This document shows, one piece after another, positions 1-5,997 of a stretch of DNA of 21,503 nucleotides. The notes under the pieces are model-generated. The model made no database searches, was not told where the DNA came from, and saw nothing but the letters and a program-made list of their open reading frames with translations. The translations under genes were made by a program, and so were the position numbers. Positions within the stretch are counted from its first letter, which is position 1; the number at the start of each line of letters is the position of its first letter. The DNA lies in IMG/VR virus record IMGVR_UViG_3300020385_000934, positions 1-21,503 of that record; one strand, 5' to 3'. This DNA comes from a virus.

Positions 1-357
1 CCCCGCCGATAAGGTGGATGAGTCCATTTTAAATATCTTATTGACTCCAATAATGGTGTCTGGTAATGGGAGGTAGTTAGCTTGTTCTGTATAATCTGCA
101 GAAGAAATCCCGCCAAAAGTATCAGTAACAGTTGTTGTTTGAGCAACTCCAACCATAGCAGTTCTTTCTTCTTTGGTCAGTTTATGCTTTAGGAACACTC
201 TATCTATTCCCTCCCCATGTCTTTCGTGGTATAATTGGACTGCATCGTCAATCAAGTCTTCGATTTGATCATCATCGACATTGACTTCCAATACTGGCTT
301 TCCGAGTTTCCTGAGGCAATATTGCTTCAATTCTTCTCTACTGGAGGGCTTAGCCAT
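1..357 (-). CDS. 13: T4 gp13-like neck (head completion) protein, C-terminus cut by window edge
   Basis: The first 119 codons of a minus-strand gene, starting at an ATG at 355-357 and open to the left edge. The upstream sequence ATTAGGA gives a reasonable ribosome binding site. The N-terminus begins MAKPSSREELKQYCLRKLG and continues with a segment rich in Asp (VNVDDDQIEDLIDDA, then YHERHGEG). This pattern of LKQYCLRKLG followed by DDDQIEDxIDDA and YHxxHGxG is what I recall for the N-terminus of cyanophage neck protein gp13, which with gp14 seals the filled head and joins it to the tail. The identification is from memory of the family, not a search. Its position downstream of fibre genes matches T4 order (fibre and whisker genes, then 13). 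It seems to have its own late promoter at 384-391, which makes sense because the two genes next to it run the other way. Confidence 0.7.
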   Translation of the reverse strand, partial: MAKPSSREELKQYCLRKLGKPVLEVNVDDDQIEDLIDDAVQLYHERHGEGIDRVFLKHKLTKEERTAMVGVAQTTTVTDTFGGISSADYTEQANYLPLPDTIIGVNKIFKMDSSTLSAG

Positions 358-383
358 TCCTAATAATCATAGGGTTCTCAACA

Positions 384-391
384 TATTTATG
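384..391 (-). promoter_or_regulatory. Late promoter, CATAAATA, for gene 13
   Basis: The minus strand reads CATAAATA, one base from the T4 late consensus TATAAATA, and ends 26 bases before the ATG at 357. It lies in the 38-base gap between the divergent genes at 357 and 396. In T4-like phages this element is read by the gp55 late sigma factor. Confidence 0.6.
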
Positions 392-395
392 TCTC

Positions 396-1109
396 ATGGA
401 AAAGTACTTAATAGATGAAATCGAAACATTTGCAATCAATGATGAATTGGATGCAAGAGTAGAGTTAATGGGATGGGAAGAAAAGCCAATCGTATACATT
501 GATAATTTCTATAAAAATCCCGATATGGTTCGAGATTTGGCTCTAAGAATTCCTGCAACTTTTAATCGAAGAATTTGTGGAGGAGTGCCAGGTGCTAGAG
601 TTAGTGCAAATTTTGATTTTGATCATTTAGTTCCAATCTGGGTTGACATAGCCAAATCAGTTTATGGATTGACAAAAGAGGAAGAAGAACGATTTATATG
701 TGGATGCAAACAACTTACATTCTCGGTAAATGTAACTGCAGAAACTCAGAATTCAATTCCACACATAGATTCTCCTATAGATAGTAAAAATTTAATTAGG
801 GGTTGGGCAGGTGTAATTTATTTAAACACGCCAGAAGAATGTCATGGTGGCACTGGATTTTATACTTATAAGGGAATGAGTTGTGTTGATATAAACCAAT
901 CTGGGATCTGGAAAGAGGACATCGTAAGAGATAGTGTTGGTCCTTGGGAACTTGTTCACTTAGCAGAAATGAAATACAATAGATTAATTGTATATCCAGA
1001 CAATTTTCTTCATGGTGTATATCAACATCCAGGTTATTTTGATCAAACGGTTGGTAAGTATAGACTCGCTCAATCATTATTTCTACCCATTCCAACGACA
1101 CTATACTGA
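396..1109 (+). CDS. 2OG-Fe(II) oxygenase-like protein (DUF6445-type), first copy
   Basis: A 237-residue protein that looks like a non-haem iron, 2-oxoglutarate-dependent oxygenase of the family I know as DUF6445. Visible iron ligands are H123-x-D125 (PHIDSP) and H206 (FLHGVY), with R223 (KYRLAQSLF) placed to bind 2-oxoglutarate. Family hallmarks are DNFYKNPDMVRDLAL at 36-50 and VIYLNTPEECHGGTGFY at 140-156. The gene at 9042-9674 is a paralogue with the same motifs in the same order. The substrate is unknown; proteins and sugars are both possible. It is one of only two plus-strand genes and its TGA overlaps the next ATG by one base (TGATG), so it is probably translationally coupled to the epimerase gene. 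I see no strong Shine-Dalgarno sequence before its own ATG and no late-type promoter on this strand. Confidence 0.75.
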   Translation: MEKYLIDEIETFAINDELDARVELMGWEEKPIVYIDNFYKNPDMVRDLALRIPATFNRRICGGVPGARVSANFDFDHLVPIWVDIAKSVYGLTKEEEERFICGCKQLTFSVNVTAETQNSIPHIDSPIDSKNLIRGWAGVIYLNTPEECHGGTGFYTYKGMSCVDINQSGIWKEDIVRDSVGPWELVHLAEMKYNRLIVYPDNFLHGVYQHPGYFDQTVGKYRLAQSLFLPIPTTLY

Positions 1110-1918
1110 TGATTTTACTTACTGGATATAAGGGGTTTATTGGATCCCACTTTCAGAACTATTTTGAAACCGAAGGAGAACATGATGTTATTGGAATTGA
1201 TACTGATAACGCATGGAAATTTCTGTCTAAATTTAACGGATGGGAAAATGTAGATCTAATAATTCATAATGGAGCAATCTCATCTACAACAGAAAAAAAC
1301 TGGGTAAAGATTGCACATTACAATCAATCTTTTACTGCTCATTTGCTTTCACACGCAATTGAACACAAAATTCCTGTAAAGTATGCATCTTCTGCGTCTG
1401 TGTATGGGAATCAAACTAAAGAATGTAGAAAGATAAATCCTTTGAATCAGTATGCAATTTCCAAATTGATCATAGATTATTATGTATTGGACAATCTAGA
1501 TCGGTTTGAGAGCATTCAAGGATTTAGATATTTCAATGTATATGGAACGGGAGAGGATCATAAGGGAGATCAAGCTAGTCCCGTATCTAAATTTACCAAA
1601 CAGATCAGAGAGACGGGAAAACTTAAATTGTTTGAAGGATCGGATAAGTTTTATCGGGACTTTGTATGTGTAAACGATATAGTCAATATTGTCCTGAATA
1701 ATGACGCTCCCAGTGGAATCTATGATATTGGAACTGGCAAACCAATGTCATTCCAGAGAGTTGCAGAATTAGTTGCTAAAAAAGAAGGGGGAGAAATCGA
1801 AATGATTCCTTTCCCCGATCACCTAAAAGGTAAGTATCAAGACTATACCTGTGCAGATATGGAATGGTTAAATTATAGACTCAAGACTCTGGAGGATTAT
1901 CTCTCACCAGAAAGTTAA
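1109..1918 (+). CDS. hldD: NAD(P)-dependent sugar-nucleotide epimerase, HldD (ADP-heptose 6-epimerase) type
   Basis: A 269-residue extended short-chain dehydrogenase/epimerase. The Rossmann motif GYKGFIG is at 6-12, an acidic residue D31 ends the second strand, the catalytic serine segment ASSASVYG is at 93-100 and the YxxxK pair is Y115/K119. Two longer blocks point to HldD rather than a generic epimerase: RYFNVYGTGEDHKG at 140-153 and a GSDKFYRDFV block at 178-187, which match the RYFNVYG-x4-HKGxxAS and EGS-x4-RDFV blocks of bacterial HldD. HldD converts ADP-D-glycero- to ADP-L-glycero-beta-D-manno-heptose. The protein is about 40 residues shorter than enterobacterial HldD, mainly in its C-terminal half. 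A split HldE lies nearby on the other strand, supporting a heptose pathway. Its 3' end overlaps the opposing gene 1881-2486 by 38 bases, tail to tail. Confidence 0.8.
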   Translation: MILLTGYKGFIGSHFQNYFETEGEHDVIGIDTDNAWKFLSKFNGWENVDLIIHNGAISSTTEKNWVKIAHYNQSFTAHLLSHAIEHKIPVKYASSASVYGNQTKECRKINPLNQYAISKLIIDYYVLDNLDRFESIQGFRYFNVYGTGEDHKGDQASPVSKFTKQIRETGKLKLFEGSDKFYRDFVCVNDIVNIVLNNDAPSGIYDIGTGKPMSFQRVAELVAKKEGGEIEMIPFPDHLKGKYQDYTCADMEWLNYRLKTLEDYLSPES

Positions 1919-2486
1919 TAAAATTTGTAGCGATATATTTTTCTTCTGAAATGGGAACATTTCCTTTATGTCTAAACAAATAATTGCATGGAAATAATAG
2001 TACCTTTCCCTTCTCTGGTCTTACTGCTATATTCCAATCTGGAAATTCTGTTTCTCCTCCCTCTTTAACATCATTAAGATACATGATGCAAGCAAATAAT
2101 CTACTTACTGTGCCAAATCCATGTTGATCAACATGTAACTTGAATATACCTTCATCCTTTGGATAAACTCTAACACAATAATCATTCAATGTTATGCCAT
2201 CTGATGGGACTGGATATCTAGAACTCGCTTCCCTAAGTGCAGATATAGTAATATCTGTCATTTTATCGGATATTGATGCTTCTGGGGGAACATGAGTTTG
2301 AATGGCATTTTTAAAATCTTTCTTAACACTAGGTCCAAGGTCTTTTCCGCCATCCGTACTATAAACTACTCCCTCCTGTTGTAGATGTTTGTTCGATTTA
2401 AACCATTCCAATATTTCATCACAGGTTTCGTCTGGGATATGATTTTTTAAAACTACAATTAGATCTGTTATTTTTTCAGCTTTCAT
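1881..2486 (-). CDS. 2OG-Fe(II) oxygenase, prolyl-4-hydroxylase-like
   Basis: A 201-residue protein with the P4H/PHD2-type double-stranded beta-helix pattern. With the start at ATG 2486, the iron ligands are H118-x-D120 (FKLHVDQHG) and H173 (FRHKG), with K183 (SEEKYIATNF) as the 2-oxoglutarate-binding lysine. YCVRVYPKDEG before the HxD motif and MYLNDVKEGGETEFP after it are typical of the prolyl-4-hydroxylase alpha-subunit domain. An in-frame TTG at 2489 would add one residue. I prefer the ATG because it forms a TGATG stop/start overlap with the upstream cupin gene and has GGAG before it. It is the last gene of the nine-gene operon. The substrate is unknown; protein prolines in fibre proteins or a sugar are possible. 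Confidence 0.8.
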   Translation of the reverse strand: MKAEKITDLIVVLKNHIPDETCDEILEWFKSNKHLQQEGVVYSTDGGKDLGPSVKKDFKNAIQTHVPPEASISDKMTDITISALREASSRYPVPSDGITLNDYCVRVYPKDEGIFKLHVDQHGFGTVSRLFACIMYLNDVKEGGETEFPDWNIAVRPEKGKVLLFPCNYLFRHKGNVPISEEKYIATNFINFLVRDNPPES

Positions 2487-2860
2487 CAATCTCCAGATTC
2501 AATTCTATTACTATCTTCATCAAAATGTTCTGTACTAAATTCAAATAATTCAGTATCGGAAAGACCATACATTCTATGTTTCATTCCAATAGGAACATGA
2601 AACTTATCTCCAGTTTCTAGTACAGATACATTAGCGACTTCAATATTGTCATCCCACCCATAGTAGATTTTAATTTTTCCACTTTGAACATAGAAAACTT
2701 CGTCTTTCTTTTTATGAAAATGCCAAGAACATTGTTTCCCCTTTGCAATGAAGAGGAGTTTTCCACAATATTGTTCTGAGTTAACTATCCATTTTTCATA
2801 TCCCCATCCTTTGGACACGAACTTAATTGGTTCTGCTGCTCTAGGTATCGAAGAATTCAT
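2486..2860 (-). CDS. Single-domain cupin, mannose-6-phosphate isomerase/sugar isomerase-like
   Basis: A 124-residue single-domain cupin. Motif 1 fits the consensus G-x5-H-x-H-x4-E-x6-G: with the start at 2860, H47, H49 and E54, followed by FYVQSG. Motif 2 follows at GDKFHVPIGMKH with H95. The opening GWGYEKWIVN is typical of the type II phosphomannose isomerase/GDP-mannose pyrophosphorylase C-terminal cupin and of related stand-alone cupins in polysaccharide gene clusters. A sugar-phosphate isomerase or epimerase role is the best guess; a metal-dependent dioxygenase cannot be excluded. A GTG at 2866 would add two residues, but the ATG at 2860 lies nine bases after GGAG, the same spacing as in the glycosyltransferase gene. 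It overlaps the 3' end of the HAD gene by 20 bases. Confidence 0.7.
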   Translation of the reverse strand: MNSSIPRAAEPIKFVSKGWGYEKWIVNSEQYCGKLLFIAKGKQCSWHFHKKKDEVFYVQSGKIKIYYGWDDNIEVANVSVLETGDKFHVPIGMKHRMYGLSDTELFEFSTEHFDEDSNRIESGD

Positions 2861-3167
2861 CGGCACTTACTCCCTTGTCGTCAATGTAATAGTCAGCTGA
2901 AGGTTTTCCTAAGAAAAGATCGTGAAACATACATCCCCATTCTAACAGTTGTTTGTGAGTGAAGTCGTAATACTTTTCCTTAGCTTGTTCTCGATCATTA
3001 TTAAATGTACCCATACCTCTAGCGGTATGGTAGATTATTTGATGTCCTTTAATATATAGATCATTTATTTTAGAGATCCTTTCTGTAATAGGCACAGCTT
3101 CAATATATCTGCCTTCTCCTTTTCCAGGAATACAAATAGTGCCATCTATATCTACATTATATCTCAT
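2841..3167 (-). CDS. Small HAD-superfamily phosphatase
   Basis: A 108-residue HAD fold without a cap domain. Motif I is D6-x-D8-G-T (DIDGTIC, nucleophile D6 and general acid/base D8), motif II is T48 (HTARG), and motifs III/IV are K88 with D96-D97 (GKPSADYYIDD). It should be a soluble Mg-dependent phosphatase acting on a small phosphorylated metabolite. Similar short HAD proteins occur in capsule and LPS gene clusters. In this operon it could remove a phosphate during sugar activation, as GmhB (also a HAD enzyme, but longer) does in the ADP-heptose pathway; that is inference from context. The ATG at 3167 overlaps the previous stop as ATGA. Confidence 0.75.
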   Translation of the reverse strand: MRYNVDIDGTICIPGKGEGRYIEAVPITERISKINDLYIKGHQIIYHTARGMGTFNNDREQAKEKYYDFTHKQLLEWGCMFHDLFLGKPSADYYIDDKGVSADEFFDT

Positions 3168-4288
3168 TCGGGTCCCAAGTATAAGTTTTTAAGTGGATAT
3201 TTTTTCATAGAACCAGTTTGGGAATAATGTTGAACCTTAGATAATCCAATACTAATTCCAGCATCACTACTAATAGGTTCCACATATAGTTTAACATCTT
3301 TTGGCAACTTATCCAAATACCAATAATTTGCAGAACAGTTTAATGCACATCCACCAGTTAAAATAATATTTTTACGTTTCGATACTGAAAGAGCGTCCAA
3401 TAAAATTTTTAACATATGAGTCTGAAAATCTTCTTGAAGTCTCCAAGCAAGGTTAGATAATTTTTCAAAGTGATTCTTAGTATTTTCAGCTTCTCTATGA
3501 TGGGGTAAGTAATCATATGGAATAAAATTACATCCATATTTAGACCTATAAAAAAGATCTGAATCTACATGAAATCCATCAGAAAGGAAAGATCTAATAT
3601 TGGGATCTTCTTTACCATACGGAGCAAGACCCATTACTTTTCCAGCCCCAAGTCCACCAAAACCCATATATGAGGATACTGCGGAGTATGCCATACCAAT
3701 TCCACATGTCCACTCACCTTTATGTTCAGATTCATCACAACTATCATAAGAGGGTGTAGACATCCCTCCTAAAGAATTCATATTGGATGGATAAGATGCA
3801 TCAAATATGGAAACAACCTCATGCCTATCTTCTGCAGGAGTAAGGAAGTTTCCCATACCATCAACCACAACTACAACTGCATCATCAAATCCAGAATTAT
3901 AGAATCCACAATAAGCATGAAATAAGTGATGATCAAAAAACTTTTCAAATTTTTTCTCGACTCTTTCGTACTTAAAAGAGTTTTGTTCATGTGGGAGAAG
4001 TTTTAATGTTTTGGCAACATACATCGATAGTAAATCACTACTACGATCTAGACTTGTTACTCCCGACTTATCCCTTTCTATTAATGTAGATGTTCCGATC
4101 TCATACTTTTCAATCTCATCCATGGTAAGTCCACCAAGAACCATGTTACACACATGAAATGGATCGTTATCATGTTTTAATCTGGATAATCTCTCTTCTT
4201 CCAAAAAAATCTCAATGTCGCCATCTTCAGAAAGAACTGATACTGAGGAATTGTGTGACAGGTGAAATCCTACTTGTTTCTTTAACAT
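3164..4288 (-). CDS. Carbamoyltransferase (NodU/CmcH/TobZ family), Kae1-like domain only
   Basis: A 374-residue protein covering only the N-terminal Kae1-like domain of O-carbamoyltransferases. Visible are the N-terminal ATPase-fold strand (GFHLSHNSSVSV) and EEERLSR, the metal-site cluster D119-H-H-x2-H124, VVDGMG at 142-147, GAGKVMGLAPYG at 215-225, GGCALNC at 312-318 and SSDAG at 340-344. It ends at YLGPE, exactly where the full-length homologue at 5997-7793 continues into the YrdC-like domain that makes carbamoyl-adenylate. That second domain is absent here and not found as a broken remnant downstream, because the HAD gene starts in the stop codon (ATGA). The start is firm: GGAGG lies four bases ahead, inside the last codons of the upstream gene, which it overlaps by seven bases. 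It may use carbamoyl-adenylate made by its full-length neighbour, or bind rather than catalyse. Confidence 0.8.
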   Translation of the reverse strand: MLKKQVGFHLSHNSSVSVLSEDGDIEIFLEEERLSRLKHDNDPFHVCNMVLGGLTMDEIEKYEIGTSTLIERDKSGVTSLDRSSDLLSMYVAKTLKLLPHEQNSFKYERVEKKFEKFFDHHLFHAYCGFYNSGFDDAVVVVVDGMGNFLTPAEDRHEVVSIFDASYPSNMNSLGGMSTPSYDSCDESEHKGEWTCGIGMAYSAVSSYMGFGGLGAGKVMGLAPYGKEDPNIRSFLSDGFHVDSDLFYRSKYGCNFIPYDYLPHHREAENTKNHFEKLSNLAWRLQEDFQTHMLKILLDALSVSKRKNIILTGGCALNCSANYWYLDKLPKDVKLYVEPISSDAGISIGLSKVQHYSQTGSMKKYPLKNLYLGPE

Positions 4289-4827
4289 GGTCCTCCAGGA
4301 GGCTGATCATAATAAATGTTGCCTGATATAGTTATGCCTTCATTTCCAGGGGGAACAAAGTGTTCAATGAATGATGGGAAAATTATAATATTTCCAGGAG
4401 AAATTTTTGGAGAAAAGTCTAAAGGAAACGCATGACCTAGATGTCCCCATTGATTCATTTGATTGTGTCTACTTGGGGAAAGAAAAACAGTCTTAGATTC
4501 CTCAACATCCACATAAATTACAAAACTCCATTGAGCTCCAGAGTGAATATGTGGATCTTGCCAGTCTGTTTTCACATACTTGTTACGCCAAACCGAACCA
4601 ATATAAAATGGTTTCTCCGTATATTGACCTATACACTCCCAAAGAATCCTGCCAAGATAATTGTATGACTCTTGAGTAAGTTCATCTTCCCCCATTGTAG
4701 TTGGAGTACGAGAAATAAAAGTTGGAGTATATTCTGGTTCTTCTTTGAATTCTAATTTACTAATATCAATTTCTTCTATAAAAAAAGGCATCCAAAATAC
4801 TGGATTGGGTTTCTTAAACTCGTTCAT
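4282..4827 (-). CDS. Putative 2OG-Fe(II) oxygenase (PF13759-like) with atypical C-terminal motif
   Basis: A 181-residue protein resembling the short 2OG-Fe(II) oxygenases common in cyanophages. Visible are H93-x-H95 in DPHIHSGAQWSFVIYVD (the usual HxHxxxxxSgvyYv block), then PGNIIIFPSFIEHFVPP at 144-160 with H156 as the distal ligand, then GITISGN at 164-170. In this family an arginine that holds 2-oxoglutarate normally precedes the final IS-x-x-N; here that position appears to be G164, so activity is uncertain. The first metal motif is HxH, not HxD. The N-terminus (PNPVFWMPFFIEEIDI) is like that of its relatives. It overlaps the kinase gene by 14 bases and its last codons carry the ribosome binding site of the next gene. 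Confidence 0.65.
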   Translation of the reverse strand: MNEFKKPNPVFWMPFFIEEIDISKLEFKEEPEYTPTFISRTPTTMGEDELTQESYNYLGRILWECIGQYTEKPFYIGSVWRNKYVKTDWQDPHIHSGAQWSFVIYVDVEESKTVFLSPSRHNQMNQWGHLGHAFPLDFSPKISPGNIIIFPSFIEHFVPPGNEGITISGNIYYDQPPGGPC

Positions 4828-5590
4828 TATAAAGCCTTACAATGTCATTTTTAGTTAGTTTATATGTTCCCGAGTTTTCTACAGAAATAGAAGCTGCTCT
4901 ATTTGCAAAATCAATAGACTTCTGCATATTTTTTGTGCGAACAAATTCAAACACTAAGGCAGAGAGAAAGGTATCACCAGCACCACATACATCAAATACA
5001 TTAACTTTTCTTGGTTGGAAATGAATACCACTCCACTTACATCCATTTGATCCTAAAGTTACAATTAAATTAGTATCATGAGGCATAAATTCACGATCAA
5101 GTAAATCATATTCTTTTTTGTTTATCTTAAAGAAAACATTAGATTGTTGAAATAATCTAGTTTTCTTTGTGTCAATAAAAATTGGTCCTTTAAAATATGT
5201 GCAGATAATACGTAATGATTCATCCGTAAGAAAACCTTTATTATAGTCTGATATTACTAGTGCATCATATTGACTATGCATAAATGCCATTTTTATTTGA
5301 GGAGCACTTAGTGGAGTTACCTTAGGAGTAGTATCAACTCTGAGTAATTGATAATTACTTTTTTTATCAACAAATCGTGTTTTTTTAATTTTTTCTTTCT
5401 GAGTAATCAGATTTGTTCTGACACCAAAAGATTTTAAATTGTCATTGACATTTGATGCCATTCCAGGTGATACTTCTGTAGATGTCTTGTCTAGAACAGG
5501 AATAGGTCCTTCTGGGTTTAACCTAGAACAATCTCCATAGATGTATTCATCATCACATGAATCTCCAATAACTAATATATTACATTCCAT
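4814..5590 (-). CDS. PfkB-family sugar kinase, HldE kinase-domain (RfaE domain I) type
   Basis: A 258-residue ribokinase-fold enzyme. The N-terminus GDSCDDEYIYGDCSRLNPEGPIPVLD (positions 9-34, split by the conserved D13/D14 and S22-R23) parallels GD-x3-D-x-Y-x-G-x2-SR-x-x-PExPVPV of bacterial HldE. GMASNVNDNLKSFG at 43-56 is the sugar-binding loop, SDYNKGFL at 114-121 matches the DYxKGxL motif, VTLGSNG is at 177-183 and GAGDT at 203-207 contains the catalytic base D206. HldE domain I phosphorylates D-glycero-D-manno-heptose 7-phosphate at O1. Here the kinase is a separate protein from the nucleotidyltransferase next to it, with a TGATG overlap. It is about 60 residues shorter than the E. coli domain, so the exact sugar may differ. 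Confidence 0.75.
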   Translation of the reverse strand: MECNILVIGDSCDDEYIYGDCSRLNPEGPIPVLDKTSTEVSPGMASNVNDNLKSFGVRTNLITQKEKIKKTRFVDKKSNYQLLRVDTTPKVTPLSAPQIKMAFMHSQYDALVISDYNKGFLTDESLRIICTYFKGPIFIDTKKTRLFQQSNVFFKINKKEYDLLDREFMPHDTNLIVTLGSNGCKWSGIHFQPRKVNVFDVCGAGDTFLSALVFEFVRTKNMQKSIDFANRAASISVENSGTYKLTKNDIVRLYNERV

Positions 5591-5997
5591 CAGTCCAAGT
5601 TGTTAATTAGAATTTTTTTGATAATTGAGCTTGAAGAATAATCTCCAACTCTTGGTAAGAATCTAACTTCTTCGACAATATCTTTTCCAACAACATCACC
5701 ATCTTCCCAGTCATTTCCTAAGAGGAGAATATCTGGTTTATAAACTCTGATAAGATCTTCCAATCCCTTTCGATCATTGAAATAGTGGACAACATCAATA
5801 TACTTGATTGATTCGAGCATTGATATTCTATAACAAAGATCATTTATGGGTTTAGTTTGACCTTTATCTTTTTTAATCTTCACATCACTATCTGTAGCGA
5901 CAATGACACGATCACCCAGAGATCTCGCTACTCTGAATAGTTCTATGTGTCCAGGATGTAAAATATCAAACGTGCCATTTACAAATACAGTCTTCAT
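5590..5997 (-). CDS. Sugar-phosphate nucleotidyltransferase, HldE cytidylyltransferase-like domain II type
   Basis: A 135-residue nucleotidyltransferase. It opens with VFVNGTFDILHPGHIELF, containing the HxGH signature (H14-P-G-H17) for nucleotide binding, and ends with PRVGDYSSSSIIKKI, matching the STSxIIxKI motif of this family. A GNDWEDGDVVGKDIV block replaces the GxDY block of HldE domain II. Candidates are HldE domain II (ADP transfer to heptose 1-phosphate) and glycerol-3-phosphate cytidylyltransferase. The directly coupled PfkB kinase favours the HldE reading: together they make a split HldE. Which nucleotide it uses cannot be told from sequence. The ATG overlaps the TAA of the carbamoyltransferase gene by one base. 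Confidence 0.75.
   Translation of the reverse strand: MKTVFVNGTFDILHPGHIELFRVARSLGDRVIVATDSDVKIKKDKGQTKPINDLCYRISMLESIKYIDVVHYFNDRKGLEDLIRVYKPDILLLGNDWEDGDVVGKDIVEEVRFLPRVGDYSSSSIIKKILINNLD

Noticed and set aside
1881-1918. Both convergent genes end in PES, suggesting a palindromic or shared 3' element
   Set aside because: The 38-base overlap shows no strong inverted repeat or T tract; the matching ends look like coincidence.
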